From: Achromobacter insolitus
Lineage (GTDB): Bacteria; Pseudomonadota; Gammaproteobacteria; Burkholderiales; Burkholderiaceae_B
Assembly: GCF_002209555.1 (NCBI RefSeq)
Contig: NZ_NJIF01000007.1
Span: 209,188 to 273,187 of the forward strand
Direction of reading: 5' to 3'
DNA: 64,000 nucleotides
Made by a program: the position numbers and the translations under genes. A model generated the notes under the pieces. That model saw only the letters and a program-made list of their open reading frames with translations. It did no database searches and was not told where the DNA came from. Within the stretch, counting starts at the first letter, position 1. Each line of letters begins with the position of its first letter. Shown one piece after another: positions 26,384-35,760 of the stretch.

Positions 26384-27367
26384 TCAAGTCTTCGCGGCCG
26401 CATTGCGGCCCGCCACGGGCGCCCCCCGGCGTAATCCCAGCCAGGTTCCGGCCAGCACGCAGGCCAACCCCGCGACGTGCGTCAGCGTGACGTGCTCGTC
26501 AAGGAACAGCGCCGCAAACAGCAGGCCGAAGATCGGCAGCCAGTTCACGAACAAGGCGGCGCGGCTGATGCCCAGGCGGGCGATCCCGGCATTCCAGACA
26601 ATGTTGCTGACCCCGGAGGCGATCACGGCCGAGAACAGCAGCACCAGCCACGGCCACCACGTCATCTGCCAGGTATCACCCTGGTAGGACGCCGGCGTCA
26701 GGGCCGCATGCACCACCAGCATCAACCCGCCGGCCAGGTACATGTACCAGAGCATGCCCAACGGATCCATGCTGCGCGACATGCGCTGGATCACCAGACC
26801 GCCGCACACGAACACCAGCACCGCCACGAACACGATGGCGTCGCCCCAGCCCGTCAGGCCGATCCGCGCGCCGCTGCCGACGACCACCATGCCTACGCCC
26901 AAGAGACCCAGCAAGGCGCCGGAAATGCGCACCAACGTCAGTTTCTCGCGATAGAAGATCGCCGCCAGCAACGCCGACAGCAAAGGACTGGTCGCCATGA
27001 TGAGCGTACCGTTGGCGGCCGAGGACACCCGCAGGCCCGTTACCAGCGCCATTTGGTGCGCGTACACGACCAGGAAGCCCGCCAACGCCACCCAGCCGAG
27101 CTCCGCGCCGCCCAGCCGGGGGATGCGGCCACGGCGCGCCTTGATGATGAGGGTGACGGTAATGAACGCGATGACGATGCGCACGGCGGCCAGCGCCTGC
27201 ACATCCATATGCAGCGTCAGGTACTTGACCGACACGATGTTCAGGCCCCATGTGGCCATGACGAACATCAATTGAAGATAGATAAGACCTGTGCGGTCCT
27301 GGCTTGCATCAACTGTCGGGGACGTCACGGGCGCCGGCCTGGAGGGAGGATTGGATGCGCCGCCCAC
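26384..27367 (-). CDS. EamA/DMT-family transporter
   Basis: 327 residues, ten predicted membrane helices in two EamA repeats (first from about residue 28, second from about 178). Basic cytoplasmic loops and the GLRVSSAANGTLIMATSPLL motif in repeat one are typical of drug/metabolite exporters; the substrate cannot be told. The frame begins with a GTG at 27367, and the first 27 residues are Pro/Ser-rich, so the true start may be further downstream. It lies 39 bp after the LivF gene and could be cotranscribed with that operon. Confidence 0.85.
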   Translation of the reverse strand: MGGASNPPSRPAPVTSPTVDASQDRTGLIYLQLMFVMATWGLNIVSVKYLTLHMDVQALAAVRIVIAFITVTLIIKARRGRIPRLGGAELGWVALAGFLVVYAHQMALVTGLRVSSAANGTLIMATSPLLSALLAAIFYREKLTLVRISGALLGLLGVGMVVVGSGARIGLTGWGDAIVFVAVLVFVCGGLVIQRMSRSMDPLGMLWYMYLAGGLMLVVHAALTPASYQGDTWQMTWWPWLVLLFSAVIASGVSNIVWNAGIARLGISRAALFVNWLPIFGLLFAALFLDEHVTLTHVAGLACVLAGTWLGLRRGAPVAGRNAAAKT

Positions 27368-27406
27368 GCGGCGCCGTGGACATGGTATCGCGCCTGGGTC
27401 CGGGAC

Positions 27407-28117
27407 TCAATGCGCGCCGAGGTAGGCCGCCCGGACGTTCGGATCGCGCAGCAGTTCAGCGCCCGAGCCGCTCAACGTAATGCGCCCGGTTTCCAGCACA
27501 TACGCCCGATCGGCCACACCCAGCGCCTGGTTGGCCATTTGCTCCACCAGCACGATGGTCAGGCCGTCGTCGCGCAGCTTGCAGATCGCGGCAAAGATGT
27601 CCTGCACGATCAGGGGCGCCAGGCCCAACGAAGGCTCGTCCAGGCACAGGAGTCGCGGCTCGCTCATCAGGGCGCGCGCCATCGCCAGCATCTGCTGCTC
27701 GCCGCCGGACAGCGTGCCTGCCAGCTGATCGCGCCGTTCGCGCAGCCTTGGGAACAGCCGGTATCCGCGCTCCACGCCTTCGGCCACCGCCGCCGGGTCC
27801 CGACGCCGGATGTAGCCGCCCAGCACCAGGTTGTCGTAGACCGTCTGGTCCGCAAACACCCCCCGCCCTTCCGGCGACAGCGCCAGGCCCAGGCCCACGC
27901 GCTGATGCGCCGCCACCTGTGTAATGTCGCGCCCGTCAAAGGTCACGCGCCCGCCCTGCAAGGGCTCCAACCCTGCCACCCCCTTAAGCAAGGTGCTTTT
28001 TCCCGCGCCATTGGCGCCGATGATGGTCACGATCTCGCCCGCGCGGATCTCCAGAGACACGTCGCGCACCGCCTGGATGGCGCCATACGAAATTTGCACG
28101 GATTCTAGTTTCAGCAT
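27407..28117 (-). CDS. livF: branched-chain amino acid-type ABC transporter ATPase LivF
   Basis: 236 residues. It has Walker A GANGAGKST, the ABC signature LSGGEQQMLAMARALMSEP and Walker B LLCLDEPSLGLAP. LivF-type proteins pair with LivG to drive uptake through LivH and LivM. The cargo is not necessarily leucine; the linked FAD dehydrogenase and SDR suggest another organic acid. It is 35 bp after the livM-livG fusion gene. No strong Shine-Dalgarno is seen. Confidence 0.93.
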   Translation of the reverse strand: MLKLESVQISYGAIQAVRDVSLEIRAGEIVTIIGANGAGKSTLLKGVAGLEPLQGGRVTFDGRDITQVAAHQRVGLGLALSPEGRGVFADQTVYDNLVLGGYIRRRDPAAVAEGVERGYRLFPRLRERRDQLAGTLSGGEQQMLAMARALMSEPRLLCLDEPSLGLAPLIVQDIFAAICKLRDDGLTIVLVEQMANQALGVADRAYVLETGRITLSGSGAELLRDPNVRAAYLGAH

Positions 28118-28152
28118 CGTCTACGGCCTGTTCATACCTAATGACCTGGCGC

Positions 28153-29922
28153 TCAGGCCATGCCGGTCCCGAGATACGCCTCGATCACCCGTTTGTCCGC
28201 CTGCACTTGCGCCGGCTTCCCTTCGGCGATCTTGATGCCGTAGTCCAGCACTATCACGTGGTCGGAAATTGCCATTACCAGATCCATGTGATGCTCGACC
28301 ATCAGCAGCGTAATGCCGCAGGACGCGCCAATGCGCACCAACAGCTGCCCGAGTTCCGCGGTCTCCTGGGGGTTCAAGCCCGCCGCCGGTTCGTCCAGCA
28401 GCAGCAAGGTCGGTTCCGTCGCCAAGGCGCGCGCCAGCTCCACCCGCCTTTGCAGGCCATAAGGCAGGCTGCCCGCTGGCGTATCCGCCAGATGCTCCAG
28501 GCCCACCATGCGCACCAGCCGGTATGCGTGCTCACGCGCGCGACGTTCCTCGGCGCGGGCGCCGCGCAGTCCCAGCAGCGACGCCCAGAAACCGTTTTTC
28601 ATGCGGCTATGGCGACCCAGCAATACGTTGTCCAGCACCGACAGGTCGCCGAACAAGCGCAGGTTCTGGAAGCTGCGGCCGATACCCATCTTGCAAATGG
28701 CGTGCGGCCGCTCGCCCGCGATGTCCGTGCCCAGGAAGCGGACCACGCCCGCGTCCGGCAGCACCACGCCGCTGAGCATATTGATCAGCGTGCTCTTGCC
28801 CGCGCCGTTCGGTCCGATCAGCGCATGCACGTGGCCACGGCGCAAGCAGAACGAAATGTCCTGCGCCGGCTTTACGCCGCCATACGCCTTGCTCAAGCTC
28901 TCGACCACCAGCAGCAAGTCCTCCTGCGCCGGGGCGGCCGGCTTGGTCATGGCGGGTTCCGCCTCGCCCCCGCCTTGCGGCCGCGCATCCGCGACGCGGC
29001 GTGCACGCCGCGCAAACAATCCCATCACGCCGCCCGGCATGAAGTACAGCGCGAAGAGCAACAACGCGCCATAAAAGAAGTGCTGCACCGATGGCCAGCG
29101 CGCCAGCATCGCATCGATGATGGTAAGCGCTATCGCCCCCACGGCCGGCCCCGCCTTCGAGCCCGCCCCACCGAACAACACCAGCAACAGAATGAAGATC
29201 GACAGGTTGAAGCCAATGAAATCCGAGTTGATGTACTGGTTCTGTTGCGCCACCAGCGCACCGGCAATGCCGCAGGTCACGGCCGCCACGACAAACGCGA
29301 TGACCTTGGCGCGATACACCCGCACCCCGACGGAAGACGACGCGATCTCGTCGGCCTGCACCGACAGCAGCGCCCGGCCGAAGCGCCCTTCCAGCACGTT
29401 GCGCAGCAACAGCTGCGTCGCCACGCACAGCACCAACGCGAACCACACCCACTGCTGGTTGGTGAACGCATTCCCTCCCCAGGTCAGCGGCATGATGCCG
29501 AACAGACCCGACGGGCCGCCGAATACGTCCACCCATTCGGTGACGATCTTCTCCATGACGATGCCGAACGCCAGCGTCACCATGGCCAGATACGGCCCCT
29601 TGACGCGTAACGACGGCAACGCGATCAGCACACCGAACACGCCCGCCACCACCGGTGCCGCAGCCAGCGCCAGCCACGGATCCACCTGCCAGCGCGAGGT
29701 CAGCAGGGCTGCGGTATAGGCGCCAGCCGCAAACAGGCCCGCCTGTCCCAGCGACTTCTGGCCCGCATAGCCCACCAACACGTTCACACCCGCAGCGCAC
29801 AAGTAATACACGCAAGCCATGAACACGATGCGAAGGTAGTAATCGTTGTCCACGAGCGCGGCGAAGGCCGCGAGCGCTGCCGCCAACGCTACGGTAATCA
29901 GGGTCTGCCCGTGCCGCGTCAT
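28153..29922 (-). CDS. fused LivM permease and LivG ATPase
   Basis: 589 residues in one frame. Residues about 1-310 are a LivM-type permease with eight or more helices (VLVGYAGQKSLGQAGLFAAG is diagnostic). After an Arg/Pro/Glu linker, residues about 335-580 are a LivG ATPase: Walker A GPNGAGKST, signature LPYGLQRRVELARAL and Walker B LLLLDEPAAGLNP. The ATG at 29922 overlaps the LivH stop (ATGA). An internal ATG at 28950, preceded by purine-rich GAGGCGGAA, could make LivG alone. LivM-LivG fusions occur in Burkholderiales, so this need not be an error. Confidence 0.9.
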   Translation of the reverse strand: MTRHGQTLITVALAAALAAFAALVDNDYYLRIVFMACVYYLCAAGVNVLVGYAGQKSLGQAGLFAAGAYTAALLTSRWQVDPWLALAAAPVVAGVFGVLIALPSLRVKGPYLAMVTLAFGIVMEKIVTEWVDVFGGPSGLFGIMPLTWGGNAFTNQQWVWFALVLCVATQLLLRNVLEGRFGRALLSVQADEIASSSVGVRVYRAKVIAFVVAAVTCGIAGALVAQQNQYINSDFIGFNLSIFILLLVLFGGAGSKAGPAVGAIALTIIDAMLARWPSVQHFFYGALLLFALYFMPGGVMGLFARRARRVADARPQGGGEAEPAMTKPAAPAQEDLLLVVESLSKAYGGVKPAQDISFCLRRGHVHALIGPNGAGKSTLINMLSGVVLPDAGVVRFLGTDIAGERPHAICKMGIGRSFQNLRLFGDLSVLDNVLLGRHSRMKNGFWASLLGLRGARAEERRAREHAYRLVRMVGLEHLADTPAGSLPYGLQRRVELARALATEPTLLLLDEPAAGLNPQETAELGQLLVRIGASCGITLLMVEHHMDLVMAISDHVIVLDYGIKIAEGKPAQVQADKRVIEAYLGTGMA

Positions 29923-30842
29923 ACCTTCTCCACCAGGCGCTTGCCGAACAGGCCAGTGGGCTTGACCGCCAGCACCAGGATCACCAGGCCGAAGATCGCC
30001 ACTTCGCGCCATTGCGACTGCCAGAGGTTCACATAGGACTCCAGCAACCCCAGCACGAAGCCGCCCAACACGCAGCCGCGCGGATTAGACAGGCCGCCTA
30101 TCATCGCGCCCGAAAAGCCTTTAAGACCGATGGCCAGGCCCATGAAAATCGAAGCCGACGTGATCGGCGCGACCAGGAAGCCCGCAAGCCCGGCCAGCGC
30201 CGAACTGGCGAAGAAAGCACCGGTCATCACCGCATTCACATTGATGCCCATCAGATTGGCCACGGCGGGGTTCGCCGCCACGGCTCGCATTGCCTTGCCC
30301 AGAACGGTCCGGTTCATGACGCGGTCGAACAGCACCATCACGGCCACGGCCACCGCGAGCAGCAGCAATTCCTGGCTGCGCACGCCTGCGCCGAACACGC
30401 GGATCACCTCGTCGCCGAAAGGCGCCGGCACCGTGACGGGCGCGGGCCCCCACACCGCGAACGCGGCACTCTGCAGCAGGATGCCGAACCCGAGCGTACT
30501 CATGACCCATGCCATGCCCGGACGCGAGGCGAACGGCCGCACGCCGAACACGTAGAGCAGCACGCCCAGCAAGCCCATCACTACGACTGCCGCCAACCCG
30601 GCCAGTAGATATTCCCAGCCGTTCAGCGCAAGGCCCGTGAAGGCTGCGGTGGTGATCGGCTTGCCCGCAAACAGGAACAAGGCGCCTACCCCGATGAACG
30701 CACCCACGGACACGAACTCCCCATGCCCGAAGTTGAGCGTACGGGTGGTCGTGAACGTGATGCTGAAGCCCAGCGCCACCAGCGCATACGCGCCCCCCAC
30801 GGCTAGCCCGCTGACGAGCGCCTGCAACAATGTCGCCAACAT
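29919..30842 (-). CDS. livH: ABC transporter permease LivH
   Basis: 307 residues, all membrane helices of the LivH type. Signature ALGFSITFTTTRTLNFGHGEFVSVGAF near residues 22-50 and the conserved GLSNPRGCVLGGFVLGLLES near the end. It forms the transmembrane pathway with the LivM half of the next gene, which its stop overlaps by 4 bp. The substrate-binding gene precedes it by 32 bp. Confidence 0.94.
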   Translation of the reverse strand: MLATLLQALVSGLAVGGAYALVALGFSITFTTTRTLNFGHGEFVSVGAFIGVGALFLFAGKPITTAAFTGLALNGWEYLLAGLAAVVVMGLLGVLLYVFGVRPFASRPGMAWVMSTLGFGILLQSAAFAVWGPAPVTVPAPFGDEVIRVFGAGVRSQELLLLAVAVAVMVLFDRVMNRTVLGKAMRAVAANPAVANLMGINVNAVMTGAFFASSALAGLAGFLVAPITSASIFMGLAIGLKGFSGAMIGGLSNPRGCVLGGFVLGLLESYVNLWQSQWREVAIFGLVILVLAVKPTGLFGKRLVEKV

Positions 30843-30874
30843 GACGGCCCCTTATCCCTGTCGCGTTCCTGCTT

Positions 30875-32062
30875 CTACTTGGCCACGGCGACAGTCACGT
30901 CGTCCGCGTAGGGAACCAGCTTGCCGTCCTGCCAATGCGCCCACTTGTAGTCGCTGACCAGCAGCGCGTCATGCACCGTGGCCGAGAACGGTTTGGTATA
31001 GGTTTTCATCGCGCCTTCGTAGGTACCCTGCAGGTTCTCCAGTGCCAGACGCACTTTGTCGCCATCGGTGGAGTTCGCCTGCTTGATCGCCATGCCCAAC
31101 AGGTTCATGCCATCGTAGGCGTGGGCCAGGAAGCCGAAGGCGGTGGGCGAAGTCATCTTGGCCGACACGCGGTCATACAGCTTTTGCTGCGCGGGCGTGC
31201 GGTTGTCGGTGATGGTCCGCAGGAAGAAAGGCTTTTCGGACAGCGTCTTGCCCGCGGTATCGTAGAAGGCGATGTTGTCCGCCGCCCACGAGGTCAGCGT
31301 CAGCGGAAACCAATTGATCTTCTCCATGCTGCGGAACACGTGAGCGATCGGCGTGCTCTGCGCCCAGATCACCACCGTGTCCACGCCTGCCGCTTTCAGC
31401 TTGTTCAGCTGCGAAGTCATGTCGGTGTCGGCCACGCCGAACTTTTCGACCGCCACGGCCTTGACGCCCTGCGCCGCGCCCACTTCCTCCAGGTCCTTGA
31501 GCGCGCTCTGACCGTAGCCGGTGGTCTCGATCATGAAGCCCACGTTCTTGACCTTGGGGTTCTTCTTCAAGTAGCCGATCACGCCGTTTACCTGTTCGCG
31601 GTCCACCATGCCGACGCGAAACATGTAATTGTCCGCCCCGGCCCGCATGGGCTTGGTGATGTCCGTGCCGGAGCCGATGGCGCCCATGACGGGGATCTTC
31701 TTCTGGTTCGGAATGTGCTTCCAGGCCAACGCGTTGCCCGAGTTGGTCGGGCCCACGATGGCCACCACCTTCTCGTTATCGATCAAGTCCGCCATGTTCT
31801 GGATCGACTTGGGTGGCTGCGAAAGGTCATCGCGCACCACCAGCACCACCTTGCGGCCCAACAGGCCGCCGGCGGCATTGATGTCGTCGATGGCCGTGCG
31901 CAGTCCCAGCACGGCCGCCTGCCCGCTTTGCGCGGAAGGCGAAGCCGACAGATCGCCGTTAAAGCCGATCTTGATGTCCTGGGCGTACGCCTGCGCGCCA
32001 AGGGCCAGCGCGCATAAGGCGGCCGCCTTGGACAAGGTGGAGAAAATCCCCGTTGCTTTCAT
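30875..32062 (-). CDS. ABC transporter periplasmic substrate-binding protein (LivK-type)
   Basis: 395 residues with a Sec signal (cleaved near AQAYAQ, about residue 27). It has the class I periplasmic-binding fold of peripla_BP_6 proteins: IKIGFNGDLSASPSAQSGQAA, then LRTAIDDINAAGGLLGRKVVLV and VAIVGPTNSGNALAWKHIPN. It delivers substrate to LivH/LivM. Substrate is unknown. It lies between the SDR gene (76 bp upstream) and livH, so it is probably in the same operon as the two oxidoreductases. Ligand-contact residues cannot be named safely without a structure. Confidence 0.93.
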   Translation of the reverse strand: MKATGIFSTLSKAAALCALALGAQAYAQDIKIGFNGDLSASPSAQSGQAAVLGLRTAIDDINAAGGLLGRKVVLVVRDDLSQPPKSIQNMADLIDNEKVVAIVGPTNSGNALAWKHIPNQKKIPVMGAIGSGTDITKPMRAGADNYMFRVGMVDREQVNGVIGYLKKNPKVKNVGFMIETTGYGQSALKDLEEVGAAQGVKAVAVEKFGVADTDMTSQLNKLKAAGVDTVVIWAQSTPIAHVFRSMEKINWFPLTLTSWAADNIAFYDTAGKTLSEKPFFLRTITDNRTPAQQKLYDRVSAKMTSPTAFGFLAHAYDGMNLLGMAIKQANSTDGDKVRLALENLQGTYEGAMKTYTKPFSATVHDALLVSDYKWAHWQDGKLVPYADDVTVAVAK

Positions 32063-32138
32063 CGTTGTCTCCTGTGTTTTTCAGATGTGCTGCACGTCGA
32101 TGATTCTTCGTCCGGCCCCAGGCGCGCGGAGGCTGCGG

Positions 32139-32906
32139 CTATACCGCGAGGTAGCCGCCATCCACAGGCAGGGATACGCCTGTCACGTACTCCGCCATCG
32201 GCGAAGCCAGGAACACGGCGGGGCCCACCAAGTCTTCGGGCTGTCCCACCCGGCCCAGCGGTATGCGCTGCATGAAATTCGCGAGGCGGCCGGGATCGTC
32301 CCGCGTGTACTGCGTCATCGGCGTTTCGATGACACCCGGAGCGATGGCGTTGACTCGTATGCCGTCGGGCGCAAGGTCGCGCGCCATGGCCTGCGTCATC
32401 ATCTTCACGCCACCCTTGGACGGCGAATAGCCCAGCGTGGCGCCCACGCCTGCGAACGACGCAATGGAGCCTACGTTGATGATGACACCGCGCGTGGCAC
32501 GCAGCGCCCCCAGAAAGGCATGGATCATGTTGAAGCTGCCGTTCAGGTTCACGTCCAGCACCCGCTTCCAGTTCTCGGCCGCGCGCGGGCTGTCGATGCC
32601 CTCGCGGATGAGGATGCCCGCGTTGTTGACCAGTACGTCGATAGGACCGACTTCCAGCTGCACTTGCGCCGCCACGGCCGCGCAAGCCTCGGAGTCCGTC
32701 ACGTCCAGCACGTGGCTCCAGGCCTCCCCGCCCGCGGCGATGATGGCGTCCGCGGTATGCCTCGCCTTATCGGCCTGCACGTCGGTCGCGACCACGCGCG
32801 CGCCGGCGGCCGCCAGCCCCAGCGCCAATGCCCGTCCATTGCCTTGGCCCGCGCCTGTTACCAAGGCTAGCTTGCCCCGCAGCAGTCCTGCCGGCGCGGC
32901 GCTCAT
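32139..32906 (-). CDS. SDR-family NAD(P)-dependent oxidoreductase
   Basis: 255 residues, classical short-chain dehydrogenase. Nucleotide-binding TGAGQGNG at 17-24, D42 suited to NAD(H), structural NNAG at 94-97, and catalytic Ser147, Tyr160 and Lys164 in YSPSK. The ATG at 32906 overlaps the stop of the FAD dehydrogenase gene; the longer frame to 33056 is antisense-free but has no signature. The likely reaction is oxidation of a hydroxyl to a keto group on the same substrate used by the FAD enzyme; the substrate is unknown. Confidence 0.93.
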   Translation of the reverse strand: MSAAPAGLLRGKLALVTGAGQGNGRALALGLAAAGARVVATDVQADKARHTADAIIAAGGEAWSHVLDVTDSEACAAVAAQVQLEVGPIDVLVNNAGILIREGIDSPRAAENWKRVLDVNLNGSFNMIHAFLGALRATRGVIINVGSIASFAGVGATLGYSPSKGGVKMMTQAMARDLAPDGIRVNAIAPGVIETPMTQYTRDDPGRLANFMQRIPLGRVGQPEDLVGPAVFLASPMAEYVTGVSLPVDGGYLAV

Positions 32907-34654
32907 GCGGCGGCCTGCGCGGGAGCGCCCGTCGCGGGTACGTCCGCCCGAGCCTGGCCGGCGGCAGCAATGCTTTGCCCCGCGATATAGCCAAAGGTCA
33001 GCGCCGGGCCCAGTGTGATGCCCGCGCCGGGATAGTTGCCGCCCATAATGCTGCAAGCATCATTGCCCACGGCGTACAGGCCGCGAACGACTACGCCTTG
33101 TTCATTCAAGACGCGACCCTCGCCATCGACCTTCAGGCCCGCGAACGTACCAATGTCGCCGATCATGACCTTGATCGCGTAATACGGCCCCTTCACTATC
33201 GGCGCGACGCAGGGATTCGGACCGTGCAGCGCGTCCCCTTGATATCGGTTGTAGGCTTTGCTGCCCTTGCCGAACTGTGGATCGCGCCCCAGCACCGCCT
33301 CCCGATTGAATGCCTCGACCGTCTGGCGCAAGCTGCCGGCGTCGATACCTGTTTTCTGCGCCAGTTCCGCGACCGATGCGCCGCGCGTCAGATAGCCGGT
33401 ATCCAGATAGCGCTTGATCGGCAGCGGAAATGGCGCAGCGCTCCCCAGGCCGTATTTGCGCAAGGTCTTGTGGTCGCAGATCAGCCAGGCGCAGGTCTCG
33501 CCCTGCCCTTCACATGCGCGCACCATCTCTTGCACGAAGTCATGGTACGAGCTGCCTTCGTTGGTAAAGCGCTTTCCGTTGCGCGTGACGGCGATGACCC
33601 CCGGCTTGGCGCGATCGATGAAGTGCGGCATGTAGCCCGGACTGCCATCCTTGCGCGTCACCACGGACACCGGCACCCACGCGGCGGCATTGGGCAAATC
33701 GGTGTTGACCTGTCCGCCCGCGCTCTCAGCCAGGCGTAGCCCGTCCCCGGTGTTTCCCGCTGGCGACGGCGAATAGTGTTCCGTGCCGTTGGGCGCATGC
33801 GCGTACAGGCGTTTGCGCCGCTCGATGTCATAGGGAAAGCCCCCGGAAGCCAGCACCACGGCACGCGCGGCACGCACGCGCACCGTCGCTCCGTCACGCT
33901 GCACCACCGCGCCATGGACGGTGCCGTCCTCGATGATGAGCGACTTGGCCGGCGCATTCAGCCATAGAGGCACGCCCAGTTTGAATGCCGACGCGGCCAG
34001 GCGGCCGGCCAGCGCATTGCCGTTGGTCAAAGTCATCCCGCGGCCATGCTTGAGCACATCCAGGAAATGCCGGGACAGGCGCTTGGCCACGTACCAGGCC
34101 GAAGCCAGGGAGCGCGTGGCCCGCATGAAATGCACGATTTCCTTGCCTGAACCCAGCATCATGCCGAATACCGTCAGCTCAGGCAGCGCCGGCGCCAGGT
34201 CGCGGATATGGGCGCCAAGCTTGCGGCCGTCATAAGGCCGCGCCACCATCGAACGCCCACCCTGCTTTCCGCCTGGCGCTTCCGCGTGATAGTCGGGAAA
34301 CACCAAGGGCATGTCGAACTGGACTTCGGTATTCGACGTAAAGAAATCCACAGCGCGCGGACCATGCTCGAGAAACGCGTCGACCCGTTCAGCGTTGTAG
34401 CTGTCGCCGGCCTCATGTCGCAGATAGGCCCGCCCCTCGTCCGGGGTTTCATGTATGCCCTGCATCTTGGCCAGCGACGTGCCCGGAATCCAGAGCCAGC
34501 CCCCCGAGCGCGCGGTGGAGCCGCCGAAGCGCGGCTCTTTTTCAACGATAAGGACCTTCAGGCCCGCAGTGGCCGCAGTGATTGCCGCGGCCATGCCCGA
34601 CGCGCCCGACCCGACCACCAACACGTCGCAATCGTATTGACGAGAATCTTCCAC
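32903..34654 (-). CDS. FAD-dependent dehydrogenase (3-ketosteroid dehydrogenase/fumarate reductase-like)
   Basis: 583 residues, FAD_binding_2 flavoprotein. The dinucleotide motif GSGASGMAAA is near residue 15, the glycine-rich GGSTARSGGWLW follows, and the C-terminal GGNYPGAGITLGPALTFGYIAG is the conserved cofactor block of 3-ketosteroid 1-dehydrogenase and urocanate/fumarate reductase-like enzymes. GTG at 34654 has GGAGA five bases upstream; the frame is open to 34750. Gene order FAD enzyme, SDR, LivK, LivH, LivM-G, LivF suggests uptake and oxidation of a cyclic or steroid-like acid. That substrate is inference. Confidence 0.88.
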   Translation of the reverse strand: MEDSRQYDCDVLVVGSGASGMAAAITAATAGLKVLIVEKEPRFGGSTARSGGWLWIPGTSLAKMQGIHETPDEGRAYLRHEAGDSYNAERVDAFLEHGPRAVDFFTSNTEVQFDMPLVFPDYHAEAPGGKQGGRSMVARPYDGRKLGAHIRDLAPALPELTVFGMMLGSGKEIVHFMRATRSLASAWYVAKRLSRHFLDVLKHGRGMTLTNGNALAGRLAASAFKLGVPLWLNAPAKSLIIEDGTVHGAVVQRDGATVRVRAARAVVLASGGFPYDIERRKRLYAHAPNGTEHYSPSPAGNTGDGLRLAESAGGQVNTDLPNAAAWVPVSVVTRKDGSPGYMPHFIDRAKPGVIAVTRNGKRFTNEGSSYHDFVQEMVRACEGQGETCAWLICDHKTLRKYGLGSAAPFPLPIKRYLDTGYLTRGASVAELAQKTGIDAGSLRQTVEAFNREAVLGRDPQFGKGSKAYNRYQGDALHGPNPCVAPIVKGPYYAIKVMIGDIGTFAGLKVDGEGRVLNEQGVVVRGLYAVGNDACSIMGGNYPGAGITLGPALTFGYIAGQSIAAAGQARADVPATGAPAQAAA

Positions 34655-34721
34655 GTTGTCTCCATACCCTTTGGCGGCCTGCTCCCGATCGCGGGATCGA
34701 GGCGGCCTTCTTATTCTTTCG

Positions 34722-34750
34722 ACTGTAGATAAGGCATTTGATAATGTCAA
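34722..34750 (-). promoter_or_regulatory. sigma70-type promoter of the FAD dehydrogenase operon
   Basis: Minus strand: perfect -35 TTGACA at 34745-34750, 17-bp spacer, -10 TACAGT at 34722-34727. It faces the FAD gene, leaving a 5' leader of about 60 bases, and lies in the divergent space shared with the IclR gene, so IclR could repress from here. Confidence 0.7.
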
Positions 34751-34806
34751 TATGGTTCACGATTAGCGAAAGTACTAACATAGGCAATCTCGTTCGATAA
34801 AAGAAA

Positions 34807-35655
34807 ATGGCCACCAGACCCAGCTCCGGCAAGCGCAATGCCGACCACACTCCAGCTCCGCCGCCCCGCAGGCGCGGTATCCAGTCCATCGAAGTCGGCG
34901 GCAAGATCCTGCTGGCGTTGCTGGAACACTCGTCCGCGCTGCCGCTGGGCGCGCTGGCCAAGGCGGCGGGCATGTCGGGCGCCAACGCCCATGCTTATCT
35001 CGTCAGCTATGGCAACCTGGGCCTGGTACGGCAAGACCCCAACACCGGCGAATACGAGCTGGGTCCGCTCGCGCTGCAGCTGGGCCTGGCAGCGCTGCAC
35101 CGGCTGGACCCCATCAAGATCGCCGTGCCCATGACGCGCGAGTTCGCGGAAAGAACCGGACAGACCATCGCCATCGCGGTGCTTGGCAACCTGGGGCCGG
35201 TCATCGTGCATCTGCACGAATCCAACTATCCCATCCACGTCAACATGCGCACCGGCACCGTCATGTCGCTGACCAACACAGCGACCGGCAAGGTATTCGC
35301 CGCGTTGCTACCGCCAAAGAAAATAGAAAGCCTGCTGCACGAAGACCATCTGCGCCTGGGCTCGGTGCCCTCATTGGGCAAGACGGAAAAATTCGAGCGG
35401 ACCCTGCGTGAAGTCCGTCAGCGCGGCATTGCCCGCGCCGTCGGCGATCCCATTCCGGGCATCAATGGCCTGAGCGCGCCGGTGTTCGACTCCAACGGCA
35501 ACGTGGTGCTGGTGATCACCGCTATCGGCGCGGCCGGGGTGTTCGATGTGCGCTGGACCAGTCCGCTCATCGACGACCTCAAGCGCTGCGCCGATGCCAT
35601 ATCGGCGGAACTGGGCTGGCAGAACCGCGACGTACGCGCGACGCGCCAGGGCTGA
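34807..35655 (+). CDS. IclR-family transcriptional regulator
   Basis: 282 residues. The N-terminal winged helix-turn-helix is at about 25-85 (SIEVGGKILLALLEHSSALPLGALAKAAG), and the C-terminal IclR effector domain follows (ATGKVFAALLPP, GDPIPGINGLSAPVFDSNGNVVLVITAIG). The gene diverges from the FAD dehydrogenase operon and is the probable regulator of it. The intergenic region is only 152 bp and holds the strong minus promoter. The ATG at 34807 has no clear Shine-Dalgarno. The inducer is unknown. Confidence 0.9.
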   Translation: MATRPSSGKRNADHTPAPPPRRRGIQSIEVGGKILLALLEHSSALPLGALAKAAGMSGANAHAYLVSYGNLGLVRQDPNTGEYELGPLALQLGLAALHRLDPIKIAVPMTREFAERTGQTIAIAVLGNLGPVIVHLHESNYPIHVNMRTGTVMSLTNTATGKVFAALLPPKKIESLLHEDHLRLGSVPSLGKTEKFERTLREVRQRGIARAVGDPIPGINGLSAPVFDSNGNVVLVITAIGAAGVFDVRWTSPLIDDLKRCADAISAELGWQNRDVRATRQG

Positions 35656-35685
35656 AGCCAATCCACCAAACAGCCCCAAACGGCA

Positions 35686-35723
35686 AAAGGCCGCTCCACG
35701 GACGGGTCCGTGGAGCGGCCTTT
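35686..35723. terminator. terminator between IclR gene and dsbD
   Basis: A perfect 17-bp stem (left arm 35686-35702, right arm 35707-35723) with a CGGG loop, flanked by AAAA on the left and TTT on the right. It can stop the iclR transcript and probably dsbD from the other strand. Confidence 0.8.
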
Positions 35724-35760
35724 GGGCACGGCGGGCAACTTGCGGCAAGGCCGCCGCGCA

